Shown here in pieces: positions 17,526-29,322 of a stretch of 64,000 bases of DNA (its first letter is position 1; each line of letters begins with the position of its first letter). The position numbers and the translations under genes are program-made. The notes beneath the pieces were generated by a model that searched no databases, was not told where the DNA came from, and worked only from the letters and a program-made list of their open reading frames with translations. The stretch is taken from NCBI RefSeq assembly GCF_014652575.1, contig NZ_BMZB01000003.1, forward strand, positions 310,001-374,000. Reading direction: 5' to 3'. This DNA comes from Asticcacaulis endophyticus. GTDB taxonomy: Bacteria > Pseudomonadota > Alphaproteobacteria > Caulobacterales > Caulobacteraceae.

Positions 17526-18539
17526 ATGACCACGACTATTACCTTGGATGAAGCTTTAAATCTTTCTATTAGCGTATTAATAGATAATGGTTTTTCAAAA
17601 AATCATGCTCAATCCATAGCTAGGGTTATATGGGCCTGTCAGAGAGATGAGTGCCAATCCCACGGTCTTTATCGGCTGCTGGTGTGCGTTCATACTCTCC
17701 GTTCCGGCAAGGTTTCGCCAGATGCAGAACCCGAAATCAGTGATGCCGCGGACACGCTCGTGCGCGTGGATGCCAGAGGGGCCTACTCTCTGCTGGCTTT
17801 TGACATGGGCCGCCCGCTTTTAGTTGAAAAATCCAGACGTCACGGCATGGCAGCACTCGCCATCAATCATTGTTATCACTTCTCAGCTTTGTGGCCTGAA
17901 ATTGAGGCCATCGCTGCGGAGGGGCTAGTGGCTATTGCGATGACCCCAAGCCATAGCTGGGTTGCGCCTTACGGGGGCACCAAGGGCGTGTTCGGCACTA
18001 ACCCCCTCGCTTTTGCGTGGCCAAGACCGGGCGGTCAGCCATTTGTTTTTGATTTTGCCACCAGCGCTGCCGCGCGCGGAGAAATCGAACTCCATCGCCG
18101 GGCAGGTAAAGCTATCCCGGAAGGCTGGGCCGTCGATAAGGATGGCAACCCGACAACGGATGCGCAAGCCGCTATGGCCGGTGCCATGCTCACCTTTGGG
18201 GGCTATAAGGGTTCTGCTCTGTCGGCCATGATCGAACTTATGGCCGGCCCGCTGATCGGAGATTTCCTGAGCCTGGAATCGCAGGCATATGACGCTGGTG
18301 CAGGTGCCACGCCCTATCATGGCGAATTGATTATTGCTATTGATCCCAAAACCTTCATGGGGCCGGATTGGACGCGGCATACAGATCGCGCTGAAGCGCT
18401 TTTTGAGGCGATCATCGACCAGGGCGCGCGCCTGCCGTCACAGCGACGCTATGAGGCCCGCGCCCGCAGTCTTGAGACCGGAACCGTAACGATCCCGGCC
18501 AAGCTATATGAAGACATTTTGGCCCTGCTAAAGCCGTAG
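17526..18539 (+). CDS. Ldh-family (malate/L-lactate-type) NAD(P)-dependent oxidoreductase
   Basis: Member of the LDH2/MDG2 oxidoreductase family, which reduces 2-oxo acids, ureidoglycolate or cyclic imines such as piperideine-2-carboxylate. Family marks in the 337-residue protein are the CQRDECQSHGLYRL substrate-binding start, VRVDARGAYS, the central GTNPLAFAWP, FDFATSAAARGEI, and GGYKGSALSAMIELM. It begins 62 bases after phaC. The substrate cannot be told from sequence. Relatives of this length include DpkA-type proline/piperideine reductases. Its last 12 bases overlap the convergent RNase J gene. Confidence 0.85.
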   Translation: MTTTITLDEALNLSISVLIDNGFSKNHAQSIARVIWACQRDECQSHGLYRLLVCVHTLRSGKVSPDAEPEISDAADTLVRVDARGAYSLLAFDMGRPLLVEKSRRHGMAALAINHCYHFSALWPEIEAIAAEGLVAIAMTPSHSWVAPYGGTKGVFGTNPLAFAWPRPGGQPFVFDFATSAAARGEIELHRRAGKAIPEGWAVDKDGNPTTDAQAAMAGAMLTFGGYKGSALSAMIELMAGPLIGDFLSLESQAYDAGAGATPYHGELIIAIDPKTFMGPDWTRHTDRAEALFEAIIDQGARLPSQRRYEARARSLETGTVTIPAKLYEDILALLKP

Positions 18540-20195
18540 TATAATCGTTTCCACGATCGGGCGGCGGTCCCAGATATTCTGGGCCGCTTTTTTCAGTACG
18601 CGTGCCACGGTTTTCTCAACCGTGACATCATCATCCCGTTCTTCAGGCGACAATTTTTGGAGCGCCTTTTCAACCAGATCGCACATATTTTCCAGTTGAT
18701 CGGAGATTGTGTCGTCATCTTCGAAGGCCAGCCCCAAACCGCGGACTTCGACAATCGAGGCCAGTTTATTTTTACGATCCAGCGCAAACGAGCAAAACAG
18801 CATGCCATTATGGGCGGCGTGACGGCGTTCGCGCAGAGCATCTGCACCTTCCGGAACCAGCATGCCGCCATCCACAAACAATCGCCCCGCCGGAACCTCA
18901 TCAATAATTTCAGCCCGACCGGGTGCCAGACGCACCATGTCACCGTTTCGGGGCGTAACTTGCTCAGGCACGCCGATTTCAGCCGCCAAAGCCGCATGTT
19001 TTTGAAGATGCCTGCGTTCACCGTGAGTTGGCACCGCAATACGCGGACGTGCCCACTCGTACATCTGACGCAATTCGTCGCGTGCCGGGTGCCCGGAGAC
19101 GTGAATGCCCGGGTGGTCTTTTTCCGTATGAATTTCAACACCTAAATCCGACAGGCGATTTTGCAGGGAGCGAATGGAGATTTCATTCCCCGGAATGACG
19201 CGCGAGGAAAACACACAGGCATCACCGGATTTAAGTTTGACTAGCGGGTGATTGCCGTCCGCTATCCGCGACAGCGCGGCCCGTGGCTCCCCTTGAGAAC
19301 CCGTACACAGATAAAGCACTTCGGTGGACTTCATCTTGGACGCTTCGCCTTCGGTCACAAATTCACTGACGCCATTTAATAAACCAACGTGTTTCGCCGC
19401 AGCCGTCATACGGTGCATGGAACGACCGACCAGACATACCCTGCGCCCACACGCTTCGGCGGCCCGGATCACGCTGTCCATACGCGCGACGTTAGACGCA
19501 AAACAGGCCACAGCCACCTTGCCTTTTAGGGTCTTTATCACTTTAGCTAGTTCGTCACGAACGCCAGCCTCTGAGCCTGATGCACCTTCAACAAACACAT
19601 TCGTGGAATCGCAAATCATGGCCAGAACGCCGTCATCACCCAGCTTTGTGATGGCGCTGATGTCGGTCGCTTTACCGGTGATCGGGTCGGGATCTATTTT
19701 CCAGTCACCGGTGTGCAGGATCGTCCCAAGGGGGGTACGGATAGCCAGCCCATTGGGTTCTGGTATAGAATGGGTTATCGTAATATAATCAATCTCAAAC
19801 GGCCCAATCTTAATACTGCCGCCTAACGGGACCTCTGTGAGATCGAAATCATCGACCCCAGCCTCACGAAGCTTTTCCCGGATCAGAAATGCCGTAAAAG
19901 GTGTGGCATAAAGGGGCGCTTTGATCTTATCCCACAGCCAGCCCAAGGCGCCGATATGGTCTTCGTGGGCATGGGTCAGCACCACACCTAGGATAGTCTC
20001 GCCTTCCAGAAATTTCGGATCGGGTACGATGACCTCAATACCGGGCGTCGTCAGGTCGCCAAAGGTCACGCCGACATCAACCAGAATCCATTGCCGGTTA
20101 TCTTCCGGCCCGAAGCCATAGAGATTCAGGTTCATGCCAATTTCGTTCGAGCCGCCTAGCGGCAGGAACACGAGTTCATCTTTATGTTTTTTCAT
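18528..20195 (-). CDS. rnj: Ribonuclease J
   Basis: Metallo-beta-lactamase/beta-CASP nuclease with 5'-3' exonuclease and endonuclease activity in RNA processing. The 555-residue protein has the zinc motif LTHAHEDHIGAL (about residue 75), HTGDWKIDP, CDSTN, and the beta-CASP segments SNVARMDSVI, SGHPARDELRQ and PTHGERRHLQ. RNase J is usual in alphaproteobacteria alongside RNase E. It is the last gene of the nuo-birA-coaX-rnj block, nine bases after coaX, an order conserved in Caulobacterales. Confidence 0.96.
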   Translation of the reverse strand: MKKHKDELVFLPLGGSNEIGMNLNLYGFGPEDNRQWILVDVGVTFGDLTTPGIEVIVPDPKFLEGETILGVVLTHAHEDHIGALGWLWDKIKAPLYATPFTAFLIREKLREAGVDDFDLTEVPLGGSIKIGPFEIDYITITHSIPEPNGLAIRTPLGTILHTGDWKIDPDPITGKATDISAITKLGDDGVLAMICDSTNVFVEGASGSEAGVRDELAKVIKTLKGKVAVACFASNVARMDSVIRAAEACGRRVCLVGRSMHRMTAAAKHVGLLNGVSEFVTEGEASKMKSTEVLYLCTGSQGEPRAALSRIADGNHPLVKLKSGDACVFSSRVIPGNEISIRSLQNRLSDLGVEIHTEKDHPGIHVSGHPARDELRQMYEWARPRIAVPTHGERRHLQKHAALAAEIGVPEQVTPRNGDMVRLAPGRAEIIDEVPAGRLFVDGGMLVPEGADALRERRHAAHNGMLFCSFALDRKNKLASIVEVRGLGLAFEDDDTISDQLENMCDLVEKALQKLSPEERDDDVTVEKTVARVLKKAAQNIWDRRPIVETIILRL

Positions 20196-20203
20196 ATTTT
20201 CTT

Positions 20204-20983
20204 TTATGCTTTTGAAGCGCCTACGGTGCGCTGGTAAATTTCAAGGAGGCCGCGCAAGGTCAGATCGGGATCAAAGTGGTCGATTTTGTCGGTTGCGCCC
20301 TCAAACAGAGAGGCAACGCCGCCCGTTGCGATTACACTCATTTTTTGACCATACTCTGCCTGAATAGAGGTCACAAGGTATTCAATCAGGCCGACATAGC
20401 CCCAGAATATGCCCGACTGCATGGCCGAGACCGTATCTTTGCCGATTATGTGCGCCGGTCGCTCAATAGCTATGCGTGGCAGTTTAGCGGCCGCGAGGTG
20501 AAGGGCCTGAACGGACAGGTTGATGCCGGGGGCAATCGCGGTACCCTCCAGCGCGCCATCGGCGGCGACGACATCAAAGGTGGTGGCCGTACCGGAATCG
20601 ATGACGATCAATGGCCCTGAGTAGGCGATATGAGCCCCAATAGCATTGACCAGTCGATCAGCCCCCGCCTCTTTCGGCTTATCGATGCGCACTTCGATGC
20701 CAAGCACGGTATTATCACCGACGACATAGGGTTGTTTGTGAAAATAACGCTGCGCCAGTTTGCGTAAGTTAAACAAAGACTGCGGCACAACCGATGAGAT
20801 GATACAGTCGGTTATCGATTTGAAATCAAGCCCGCTCATTTGCAGCAACTGGTACAGGTAGACGGCATATTCATCCGCCGTCTTGGTCGAATCGGTCGAC
20901 GCGCGCCACTGTGCGACCCAGGTATCCCCGTCATGGACAGCAAACAAAGTGTTGGTATTGCCCTGTTCAATAGCTAACAGCAT
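20204..20983 (-). CDS. coaX: Type III pantothenate kinase
   Basis: First enzyme of coenzyme A synthesis: it phosphorylates pantothenate and is insensitive to feedback by CoA. The 259-residue protein has the ASKHA phosphate motif [11 protein letters not shown] at the N-terminus (the family usually shows D in LxIDxGNT; here it is E), [23 protein letters not shown], and IATGGVA near the C-terminus. It follows birA by 38 bases in the long complex I block. Confidence 0.94.
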   Translation of the reverse strand: MLLAIEQGNTNTLFAVHDGDTWVAQWRASTDSTKTADEYAVYLYQLLQMSGLDFKSITDCIISSVVPQSLFNLRKLAQRYFHKQPYVVGDNTVLGIEVRIDKPKEAGADRLVNAIGAHIAYSGPLIVIDSGTATTFDVVAADGALEGTAIAPGINLSVQALHLAAAKLPRIAIERPAHIIGKDTVSAMQSGIFWGYVGLIEYLVTSIQAEYGQKMSVIATGGVASLFEGATDKIDHFDPDLTLRGLLEIYQRTVGASKA

Positions 20984-21021
20984 ATCATTTCTTTCGCCGG
21001 TTCCGCAGTGAGTTGCGTCCG

Positions 21022-21777
21022 TTAGATCGCTTTATAGGCAATTTCACCGCCGCTAAAGTGATGAACCACGCCCGATGCGCCCATGATCTTAAGGGCACCA
21101 TATTGGTCAAGGCCTTGAAGTTTACCCGTAATGGGGCCACTCGCATCTTCGGCTTCAATCAGATGATCGCGACCATAGGCCTGTTCAAGCCAATCCTGAG
21201 CGACATGGCCAAACCCCGCTTCCTGCCAAAGCTTTAAGCGCTGATCGAAATAAACGCTCAGGTCTTCAAGCAAAAGTAAGGGATCAAAATCTTCGGGCGT
21301 CAGAACAACGTGCTTTAAGGCCGCGGTCGCATAGGCTTCAAGTTCTGGTGCAGCGGCGACATTCAGACCGATGCCGACGACGATGCCTAGATAGCCTTCG
21401 ACTTCGGTCGGTTCACTCTGCACTAAAATGCCGCAAAGTTTTTGGTTTTTATAAAGGATATCGTTGGGCCATTTGATCGCCAGATCGGCCTTGTCACGCA
21501 CCAGCGGCCGCAATAAATCAGTAACGGCAAGGGCTGCCACAAACGAGAGTTGGGTCACATGACCGACATCTAAGCGCAGCAGGCCGTACCAGGACGCCAT
21601 CAGGTTCCCGGAGAAACCAAGCCACGCCCGCCCCCGGCGACCGATGCCGTCCGTTTGCATCCGAGCCTGAATCCAGCCTGATCCAACGGCCCCGGATCGC
21701 AGCCGTTCTACAGCCAGCGTCTGGGTGGACGGCAGGACATCAAAAACTTCAATTCGGGACGAAGAGTAAGATGCCAT
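21022..21777 (-). CDS. birA: Biotin--[acetyl-CoA-carboxylase] ligase
   Basis: Attaches biotin to the carrier domain of acetyl-CoA carboxylase and other biotin enzymes. At 251 residues it has the catalytic domain only, without an N-terminal helix-turn-helix, so it should not act as a repressor. Motifs: the G-R-G-R-x-W biotinyl-AMP loop ([11 protein letters not shown], about residue 45), [18 protein letters not shown], and a C-terminal SH3-like segment. It follows nuoN by about 30 bases. Confidence 0.95.
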   Translation of the reverse strand: MASYSSSRIEVFDVLPSTQTLAVERLRSGAVGSGWIQARMQTDGIGRRGRAWLGFSGNLMASWYGLLRLDVGHVTQLSFVAALAVTDLLRPLVRDKADLAIKWPNDILYKNQKLCGILVQSEPTEVEGYLGIVVGIGLNVAAAPELEAYATAALKHVVLTPEDFDPLLLLEDLSVYFDQRLKLWQEAGFGHVAQDWLEQAYGRDHLIEAEDASGPITGKLQGLDQYGALKIMGASGVVHHFSGGEIAYKAI

Positions 21778-21806
21778 AGTCGCCGACCGTACCCGGACAC
21801 CTTTCT

Positions 21807-23243
21807 TTATTTAAGACCGAAACTGCTGGCCGCCATTTGCGCTAACGGATCAAGCCAGTGAAGGGCCAACATGGCGATCGGGAAGGCAAACGCCGCCGCC
21901 CCATAGGCAATCCATTTGGCCTCAGCCGGTGCTTTATCCAGTTCATCGGTCGGGGCATCAAACCACATAACCTTAAGGATGCGCAGATAGTAGAAGGCCG
22001 ACAGAACTGATGCGGCCAGACCGAGCGCCGCAAATGGCCACAAACCCTCGACCGCCAAAGCCGAACCAAAGATGTAATACTTGCCCCAGAACCCGCCCAG
22101 TGGCGGCATACCCAGCAGCGACAGCATCAGAATAGTAATGACGATGGTCGTGGGCATGCTGATTTTGGACATGCCGGTAAGATCGGCAACATTTTCAACC
22201 GGCTGACCTTTGCGCGACAGAGCCATTTGCACGGCGAACATGCCGAGCGTATCGACCATGTAAAGTACAGAGAACAGCAGCAGCGCCTGAACGCCGTATT
22301 CAGTACCGGCGGCGATGGCCAGCAACGCATAGCCCATATTGGCGATAGATGAATAGGCCATCAGACGCTTGATGTTCTTTTGCATCAAGCCGCCTAAGCC
22401 ACCGACGATAAACGACATAACTGAAATGGCCAGAATGACCTGACGCCATTGCTCGATCGAATCCTCAAAGCCGCCCATAAGGACACGGGCGATCAGCACT
22501 AAAGCCGCAAATTTAGGCGCGCCTGCCGCAAAGGCCACAACCGGGGTCGGTGCACCTTCGTAGACATCCGGCGTCCACATATGGAAGGGCGCGGCTGAAA
22601 TTTTGAACGCCAGACCACAGATCAGGAACACCAGACCAAAGATCAGACCCGTTTGTTGATTAGCTGCCGCCGCGACCGCGATGTCATTGAAATTCATCGA
22701 GCCGGTGAAGCCATACACCAGCGATGCACCGTAGAGAAGCAAGCCGGACGACAGCGCCCCAAGTACGAAATATTTCAAGCCAGCTTCGGAGCCCTTCGGG
22801 TCATCGCGACGGAAGGCGGCCAGGACATAAAGCGCCAGCGATTGCAGTTCGATACCGATATAGAGCGCAATCAGATCACCCGCCGACACCATCATGCTCA
22901 TGCCCAGCGTCGCCAGCAAGATCAGGATCGGAAACTCAAAGCGGCGATTGCCGACACGGTCAAAATAACCCTGCCCCAGCACAATCACAAAAACGGCAGA
23001 AATGTAGATGAAGACCTTAGCAAAAGCCGCCACGCCATCAATGACGAACGAACCGGAAAAAGCCGTGCCGTGTTCAACAAAAGCGGCAAAATAAGCAGCG
23101 GCAATAAGCACCACGCCGCACAAGGCGCTGACTGATGTCATCCCTTTATCGCCGCGGAAGGCACCAAATACCAGAATAACCAGCGCACCCACGGCGATGA
23201 TCAGTTCTGGCAGCGCCAAATTCAGACCGAGGTTCAAGTCCAT
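21807..23243 (-). CDS. nuoN: NADH-quinone oxidoreductase subunit N
   Basis: Antiporter-like proton-pumping membrane subunit of complex I. The 478-residue product is a string of about 14 hydrophobic helices, with the conserved antiporter Lys in LKYFVLGALSSG and the loop helix AYSSIANMGYALLA. It follows nuoM by 12 bases. Confidence 0.96.
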   Translation of the reverse strand: MDLNLGLNLALPELIIAVGALVILVFGAFRGDKGMTSVSALCGVVLIAAAYFAAFVEHGTAFSGSFVIDGVAAFAKVFIYISAVFVIVLGQGYFDRVGNRRFEFPILILLATLGMSMMVSAGDLIALYIGIELQSLALYVLAAFRRDDPKGSEAGLKYFVLGALSSGLLLYGASLVYGFTGSMNFNDIAVAAAANQQTGLIFGLVFLICGLAFKISAAPFHMWTPDVYEGAPTPVVAFAAGAPKFAALVLIARVLMGGFEDSIEQWRQVILAISVMSFIVGGLGGLMQKNIKRLMAYSSIANMGYALLAIAAGTEYGVQALLLFSVLYMVDTLGMFAVQMALSRKGQPVENVADLTGMSKISMPTTIVITILMLSLLGMPPLGGFWGKYYIFGSALAVEGLWPFAALGLAASVLSAFYYLRILKVMWFDAPTDELDKAPAEAKWIAYGAAAFAFPIAMLALHWLDPLAQMAASSFGLK

Positions 23244-23255
23244 TTCAAGCCACCC

Positions 23256-24758
23256 TTAACCGCCGATAGCCGCTTGGTAGACGCCAACGAGGGCATCCAC
23301 ACTGACGGTCGTAAAATCAAATATAAACGCCGGATAGATACCCAGCAGCAGCGTCCCCGCAACCAGCGGCACAAAAATCAGAGTTTCGCGCGCGTTCAGG
23401 TCCTTAATGCCGTCAAGCTTCGGATTGGTTACCGGCCCGTACATGACATTCTTGAACAAATTGAGCGCATAGACCGCTGACCAGATCACACCAGAGGCTG
23501 CGATCAGGGCCGTCCAGGTCGAGGCCTGATAAGCCCCCGTCATGGTCAGGATTTCCCCGACAAACCCCGATGTCCCCGGCAAGCCGACATTGGCCATCGT
23601 AAACAGCAGGAACACAAAGGCATAGTGCGGCATCAGGTTAGTCAGGCCGCCGTAGAAGCTGATCTCACGGGTGTGCATCCGGTCATAAACCACGCCAACA
23701 CAGAGGAACAAAGCGCCAGAAATGATGCCGTGGCTGATCATTTGATAGACCGCGCCCTGAATACCTGCCTGATTGCCGGCGAAGATACCCATGGTCACAA
23801 AACCCATGTGCGCAACAGACGAGTAAGCAATCAGCTTTTTGATATCGGTCTGACGCCAGGCGACCAGTGACGTATAGACAATGGCGATCACCGACAAGGC
23901 CAGCACGAACGGCGTGAACATTTCCGATGCCTGCGGGAACATAGGCAGGTTAAAGCGTATGAAGCCGTAACCGCCAAGTTTCAGCAGGATACCCGCCAAC
24001 ATGACCGAACCCGCGGTCGGCGCCTCAACGTGGGCATCCGGCAACCAGGTATGTACCGGCCACATCGGCATTTTGACCGCAAATGAGGCAAAGAAGGCAA
24101 ACCACAGCCACGGCTGGGCATTCTCAGCAAAGGCGAATTTAGACAATTCAGGAATGCTGGAGGTGCCAGCGACATTCACCATGTAGAGCATGGCGGCCAG
24201 CATCAGCACCGACCCCAGCAGGGTATAGAGGAAGAACTTATAGGCGGCGTAGATTCGGTTCTTACCGCCCCAGATACCGATAATCAGGAACATCGGCACC
24301 AGACCGCCTTCGAAGAAGACGTAGAACAGGAACAGATCAAGCGCAGTGAACACGCCAATGACCAGGGTTTCCAGAATAAGAAACGCGATCATGTATTCGA
24401 CCAGACGCGTTTTGATCGAGGTCCAGGACGCCAGGATACACAGCGGCATCAGGAATGCGGTCAAGGCCACAAACAGGATCGAAATGCCGTCGATACCCAA
24501 ATGGTAGGACAAGGGCCCAAACCAATGAATTTTCTCGACAAACTGATATTCGGTCGTGGTGCGGTCAAAGCCCACCAGCATGACCACGCTCAAAGCCAGC
24601 GTCGCCAGTGTCGTCCACAGGCTGATCCACTTGGCATTGGTGTCGATCGCGGCTTCATCATCCTTGCGCGACATCGCTCGCAGAACAAGTATGACCAGCG
24701 CCCCCGCCAAAGGCAGGAAGGTAATGACGCTCAGGAGATTAGGTATAACCAGTGACAT
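23256..24758 (-). CDS. nuoM: NADH-quinone oxidoreductase subunit M
   Basis: Antiporter-like proton-pumping subunit of complex I with 500 residues and about 14 membrane helices. It shows [11 protein letters not shown] near the N-terminus, [30 protein letters not shown] and [11 protein letters not shown], all family hallmarks. It follows nuoL by 19 bases. Confidence 0.97.
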   Translation of the reverse strand: MSLVIPNLLSVITFLPLAGALVILVLRAMSRKDDEAAIDTNAKWISLWTTLATLALSVVMLVGFDRTTTEYQFVEKIHWFGPLSYHLGIDGISILFVALTAFLMPLCILASWTSIKTRLVEYMIAFLILETLVIGVFTALDLFLFYVFFEGGLVPMFLIIGIWGGKNRIYAAYKFFLYTLLGSVLMLAAMLYMVNVAGTSSIPELSKFAFAENAQPWLWFAFFASFAVKMPMWPVHTWLPDAHVEAPTAGSVMLAGILLKLGGYGFIRFNLPMFPQASEMFTPFVLALSVIAIVYTSLVAWRQTDIKKLIAYSSVAHMGFVTMGIFAGNQAGIQGAVYQMISHGIISGALFLCVGVVYDRMHTREISFYGGLTNLMPHYAFVFLLFTMANVGLPGTSGFVGEILTMTGAYQASTWTALIAASGVIWSAVYALNLFKNVMYGPVTNPKLDGIKDLNARETLIFVPLVAGTLLLGIYPAFIFDFTTVSVDALVGVYQAAIGG

Positions 24759-24777
24759 TGTTGAAACTTATCCCCTC

Positions 24778-26823
24778 TTAAGCGGCCAGCCAGAATACGA
24801 CCCAGGTCAAAAGACCCGCGACACCTAAGAACATAACGAACGCATAGTGATAGACATAACCCGTCTGGGTCTTGACCAGATTCTTAGCGGCTTTCAAGGC
24901 TGACCACGCCGCCCCATTGGGACCCAGACCATCAATGATTTTAACATCACCGATTTTCCAGAAGACATTACCTATTGCGCGCAAGCCCTTAACCAACGTG
25001 GCCTTATAAATCTCATCAAAGAACCACTTATTATACAGGAAGGTATAGAGCGGCCCCTCGTTCGCGGCCATCTTCCTCGGCAGATCCGGGCGCTTAAGGT
25101 AGAAGAACCAAGCCAGCACCAGACCCAGCAAGGTCACAACCAATGGCGCAAACTTAACCCACGTCTCAACATGGTGCGCGTCGTGCATAACGTGATTGGT
25201 CGGTGCGGTAAAGATCGCATGCCCCCAGAAATCGTGAGCGTGATCACCGACAAAGTAAGGCGCGAAGATAAAGCCGGCTGCGACCGCCCCCACAGCCAAG
25301 GCCAGCAAAGGCACCAGCATGATCAAAGGACTTTCGTGAGGCTTATGAGCGTGGTGTCCATGATCATCGTGCCCATGCGCATCGGCGTGATCGTCATGGC
25401 CGTGAGCCTCTGCGTGGGCATGATGATCGTCGTGCGCATGTTCCCACTGCTTCTTGCCGTGGAAGGTCATGAAGGCCAGACGCCAGCTATAGAATGATGT
25501 CAAAAGCGCTGCCGACAGGCCCATGATGAAGGCGAACATACCTTGCGGGGTTTGGCTCATCGCCCAGGCGGATTCGATGATCGCATCTTTGGAGAAGAAG
25601 CCCGCAAAGCCGATCTGCGTGCCCGGAATCCCAAGGCCGGTAATGGCGATGGTGCCAATGGTCATGACAGCATAGGTGATCGGCATATACTTATATAGTC
25701 CGCCCATTTTGCGCATATCTTGCTCATGATGCATGCCGTGGATAACCGAACCGGCGCCCAGAAACAGCAGCGCTTTAAAGAAAGCGTGCGTGAACAGGTG
25801 GAACATGGCGGCCTGATAGGCGCCAATACCGGCGGCAAAGAACATGTAGCCAAGTTGAGAACAGGTCGAAAACGCGATGACCCGCTTGATGTCGTTTTGG
25901 GTAAAGCCGATCGAGGCCGCAAAGATCGCCGTAATCGCGCCAACATAAGCGACAATCATCTTGGCGACCGGCGCATATTCAAACATGTGTGACAACAGGC
26001 AGACCATATAGACACCGGCGGTCACCATGGTTGCCGCATGGATCAGGGCCGACACAGGGGTCGGGCCTTCCATCGCGTCTGGCAGCCATGTGTGCAGGAA
26101 GAACTGCGCCGACTTACCCATGGCACCGATGAACAGCAGAAAGCAGGCCAGATCAATGGCACTGAGTGAATAGCCAAGGAACATCCAGGTCGTCCCGGCC
26201 TTGGCTTCGATCATCGGGAAGAGTTCGGCGAAATTTATCGTGCCGAACATCCAGTAAACGGTCATGATCCCCAGCGCGAAGCCGAAATCCCCGACCCGGT
26301 TGACGACGAACGCCTTGATGGACGCATTGTTTGCACTAGCCTTATTGAACCAGAAGCCGATCAGCAGATAGGACGCCAGCCCTACCCCTTCCCAGCCAAA
26401 GAACAACTGCATGAAGTCAGCCGCTGTCACCAACATCAGCATGGCGAAGGTAAACAGAGACAGATAGGCAAAGAAGCGCGGCCGCGACGGGTCTTCGGCC
26501 ATATAGCCCCAGCTATAGAGGTGAACCAGCGAAGACACCGACGTCACGACGATCAGCATGGTGGCCGATAGGGCATCGATCCGGATCGACCACGCCGATT
26601 GGAAGGTACCGATATTGATGAAGTCCAGCAACTTGACGGTAAAATCCGACATGCCGCCCCAAGTGTGGGCCCCGAATACATACCACGACAGGGCGCACGA
26701 CAGGAACAACAGCCCGGTCGTTACCCCTTGGGAGGCAATATTGCCAATGCGGCGGCCAAACAGGCCCGCAATCAGCGCGCCGACCATCGGCGCCAGAACC
26801 AGAACAGTAACTATGCTCGGCAT
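24778..26823 (-). CDS. nuoL: NADH-quinone oxidoreductase subunit L with His/Asp-rich loop
   Basis: Distal proton-pumping subunit of complex I, including the long lateral helix. The 681-residue protein has [61 protein letters not shown] and [14 protein letters not shown]. An extra loop at about residues 460-497 contains about 15 histidines with many Asp (repeats of HGHDDH), between two membrane helices. Such His-rich loops occur in some alphaproteobacterial NuoL proteins; a metal-binding role is an inference. The gene is seven bases from nuoK. Confidence 0.97.
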   Translation of the reverse strand: MPSIVTVLVLAPMVGALIAGLFGRRIGNIASQGVTTGLLFLSCALSWYVFGAHTWGGMSDFTVKLLDFINIGTFQSAWSIRIDALSATMLIVVTSVSSLVHLYSWGYMAEDPSRPRFFAYLSLFTFAMLMLVTAADFMQLFFGWEGVGLASYLLIGFWFNKASANNASIKAFVVNRVGDFGFALGIMTVYWMFGTINFAELFPMIEAKAGTTWMFLGYSLSAIDLACFLLFIGAMGKSAQFFLHTWLPDAMEGPTPVSALIHAATMVTAGVYMVCLLSHMFEYAPVAKMIVAYVGAITAIFAASIGFTQNDIKRVIAFSTCSQLGYMFFAAGIGAYQAAMFHLFTHAFFKALLFLGAGSVIHGMHHEQDMRKMGGLYKYMPITYAVMTIGTIAITGLGIPGTQIGFAGFFSKDAIIESAWAMSQTPQGMFAFIMGLSAALLTSFYSWRLAFMTFHGKKQWEHAHDDHHAHAEAHGHDDHADAHGHDDHGHHAHKPHESPLIMLVPLLALAVGAVAAGFIFAPYFVGDHAHDFWGHAIFTAPTNHVMHDAHHVETWVKFAPLVVTLLGLVLAWFFYLKRPDLPRKMAANEGPLYTFLYNKWFFDEIYKATLVKGLRAIGNVFWKIGDVKIIDGLGPNGAAWSALKAAKNLVKTQTGYVYHYAFVMFLGVAGLLTWVVFWLAA

Positions 26824-26829
26824 GATGGA

Positions 26830-27138
26830 TTAGCCTTTCATCATGCTGGCGTCATCGACTTCGATATCGCCGCGATTACGGAAGAAGGTGACGAGGATAG
26901 CCAGACCGACCGCGGCCTCGGCGGCGGCAACCGTCAGGACAAACATGGCCATGATCTGCCCCTGCACATTATGCAGATAGCTTGAGAACGCCACGAAGTT
27001 GATATTGACCGCCAAAAGGATCAGTTCGATCGACATCAGGATGATAATGACGTTGCGACGGTTCACGAAGATGCCCAGCACCCCGATTGTGAACAAGATG
27101 GCCGAAACGGTGAGATAGTGCGCGAGGCCGATAGTCAT
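26830..27138 (-). CDS. nuoK: NADH-quinone oxidoreductase subunit K
   Basis: Small (102-residue) three-helix membrane subunit of complex I homologous to MrpC. It has the conserved Glu in [17 protein letters not shown] and the second one in [12 protein letters not shown]. The start overlaps the nuoJ stop (ATGA), suggesting coupled translation. Confidence 0.97.
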   Translation of the reverse strand: MTIGLAHYLTVSAILFTIGVLGIFVNRRNVIIILMSIELILLAVNINFVAFSSYLHNVQGQIMAMFVLTVAAAEAAVGLAILVTFFRNRGDIEVDDASMMKG

Positions 27139-27749
27139 TCTTTGATCCCTTCGCCGGTTTTGACCTTGACGATGGCCACAGCGTTTTTGCGCTGACGACC
27201 GACCTGTTTAGAAATATCCTGACGCTTGACATTGGTGCGATGCTTGAGCGTCAGCACGATGGCACCGATCATAGCCACCAGCAGCACAAACCCTGCCGCC
27301 TGGAACAGATAGACATAGTCTGTGTAAAGTACGCGACCGATGGTTTCGATATTGGTCGCATCAGCCGTAAAGGCTTGCGGCTCATTACCTGCGGCCGCAC
27401 CGCGATCAGCGACAGCAAAGCTGATCATGATCAGTTCCGTCATCAACAGTAACGCCACAACACCGCCAATCGGCAGATAGTTAGCAAACCCTTGGCGCAG
27501 CTTGCTGAAGTCCACATCCAGCATCATAACGACGAACAGGAACAGAACCGCCACCGCGCCGACATAGACCACGACCAGAAGCATGGCCAGGAACTCCGCC
27601 CCCAGCAGTACAAACAGTCCGGCTGCCGAAAAGAAGGCCAGGATCAGAAACAGCACCGAATGCACCGGGTTTTTGGCGGTAATCACCAAAAACCCGGATG
27701 CGACCGTAATCAGGGCCATGATGTAAAAGGCTATAGCCATCAAAGTCAT
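27135..27749 (-). CDS. nuoJ: NADH-quinone oxidoreductase subunit J
   Basis: Five-helix membrane subunit of complex I (204 residues). It contains [17 protein letters not shown], the family signature in the helix with the pi-bulge. The C-terminal tail is basic and hydrophilic ([20 protein letters not shown]) and cytoplasmic by prediction. Confidence 0.96.
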   Translation of the reverse strand: MTLMAIAFYIMALITVASGFLVITAKNPVHSVLFLILAFFSAAGLFVLLGAEFLAMLLVVVYVGAVAVLFLFVVMMLDVDFSKLRQGFANYLPIGGVVALLLMTELIMISFAVADRGAAAGNEPQAFTADATNIETIGRVLYTDYVYLFQAAGFVLLVAMIGAIVLTLKHRTNVKRQDISKQVGRQRKNAVAIVKVKTGEGIKE

Positions 27750-27760
27750 AGCGTCATCCT

Positions 27761-28252
27761 TTACCGGTAAGGCGCGTCAAGTTCGAGGTTACGCGCAATA
27801 ACGCGTTCCCAACGGTCGCCGTTCGCCAACAGGCGTTCCTTGTCGTAGTAGAGTTCTTCACGGGTTTCGGTCGCAAATTCAAAGTTCGGCCCTTCGACAA
27901 TCGCATCAACCGGGCAGGCTTCCTGACACAGGCCGCAATAGATGCACTTAACCATGTCGATATCGTAACGTGTCGTGCGGCGCGAACCGTCATCACGCGG
28001 CTCAGCTTCGATAGTGATAGCTTGAGCCGGGCAGATGGCTTCGCACAGCTTACAGGCAATGCAGCGTTCTTCGCCATTGGCATAGCGGCGCAGCGCATGC
28101 TCACCGCGAAAGCGCGGGCTGATCGGGCCTTTTTCAAACGGATAGTTGATCGTCGCCTTGGGCTTGAACATGTATTTCACTGCAAGGCCTGTGGCCCCGA
28201 TGAAATCCATCAGCATGGCGCCTTTGATGGCTTGGCCGATACGGGACATCAT
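27761..28252 (-). CDS. nuoI: NADH-quinone oxidoreductase subunit I
   Basis: Ferredoxin-like subunit carrying clusters N6a and N6b of complex I. The 163-residue protein has two CxxCxxCxxxCP sites, [12 protein letters not shown] and [12 protein letters not shown]. The ATG overlaps the nuoH stop by four bases. Confidence 0.98.
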   Translation of the reverse strand: MMSRIGQAIKGAMLMDFIGATGLAVKYMFKPKATINYPFEKGPISPRFRGEHALRRYANGEERCIACKLCEAICPAQAITIEAEPRDDGSRRTTRYDIDMVKCIYCGLCQEACPVDAIVEGPNFEFATETREELYYDKERLLANGDRWERVIARNLELDAPYR

Positions 28253-29310
28253 ATCAAATCACCTCCGAATACGCGGTAGGCCGCAATCAAAACCACAGCC
28301 ACTAATGAGGCGGGCAGGAACACTTTCCACCCCAAACGCATCAATTGGTCGTAGCGATAACGCGGAACGATAGCTTTAGCGATGGCGAACATCACAAACC
28401 AGAACACGACTTTAATGATAAACCACAGCAGGCCGTGAATAGCCTCAAACACCGAGCCGGGTTCGATAAAACCAGCCGTTGGATATGGCGCCTGCCAGCC
28501 GCCAAAGAACAGAATGGTGATGAGCGCGCACATCAGCACGATGTTGGCATATTCACCGATCATGAACAGCAGATACGGAGTCGAGGAATACTCGACCTGA
28601 TAACCCGCCACCAACTCCGATTCAGCTTCCGGCAAGTCAAACGGCGGACGGTTAGTTTCCGCGAGTGCCGACACATAAAACATGATCATAACCGGAAACA
28701 TGACGATGATGGTCTTGGGCGCAAACGCATGCCAGTTCCAGAAGCCGCCGGCCTGATGCTCTACGATCCGCGACAGGTTCATGTCGCCGACCAGCAGGAT
28801 CACACAGATGACGATCAGACCGATAGAGACTTCATAAGACACCATCTGAGCCGCCGAGCGCAGCGCCCCCAGGAAGGGATACTTTGAGTTCGATGCCCAA
28901 CCGCCCATGATGATGCCGTAGACACCCAGAGATGAGATCGCAAACAGGTAAAGAATGCCGACATTGATGTCCGATACGACCCAGCCCGGCGCGAATGGAA
29001 TAACCGCCCATGACATAAACGCCAGAATAAAGGTGATCAGCGGCGCCAGCAGGAACACGATCTTATCGGCACCAGCCGGGATGACGACTTCCTTCAGCAC
29101 AAACTTGAAGAAGTCAGCAAAGGATTGCATCAGACCGAACGGACCCACGACGTTGGGCCCTTTACGCATCTGCACGCCCGCCCAGACCTTACGGTCGCCC
29201 CATAGCAGGAAGGCCAGAGAGACCATCACACCCACAATAACCGCCAGAGCCTGCCCGATCGTAATGATCGTCCAGCCCCAAGGTGTGGCCCAAAATGAAG
29301 TTGCTTCCAT
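28249..29310 (-). CDS. nuoH: NADH-quinone oxidoreductase subunit H
   Basis: Membrane subunit that forms the quinone entry channel with NuoB and NuoD. The 353-residue protein has about eight helices, [18 protein letters not shown] near the N-terminus and [19 protein letters not shown], the diagnostic quinone-site loop. Confidence 0.98.
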   Translation of the reverse strand: MEATSFWATPWGWTIITIGQALAVIVGVMVSLAFLLWGDRKVWAGVQMRKGPNVVGPFGLMQSFADFFKFVLKEVVIPAGADKIVFLLAPLITFILAFMSWAVIPFAPGWVVSDINVGILYLFAISSLGVYGIIMGGWASNSKYPFLGALRSAAQMVSYEVSIGLIVICVILLVGDMNLSRIVEHQAGGFWNWHAFAPKTIIVMFPVMIMFYVSALAETNRPPFDLPEAESELVAGYQVEYSSTPYLLFMIGEYANIVLMCALITILFFGGWQAPYPTAGFIEPGSVFEAIHGLLWFIIKVVFWFVMFAIAKAIVPRYRYDQLMRLGWKVFLPASLVAVVLIAAYRVFGGDLI

Positions 29311-29322
29311 CAGTCGTCTCTC

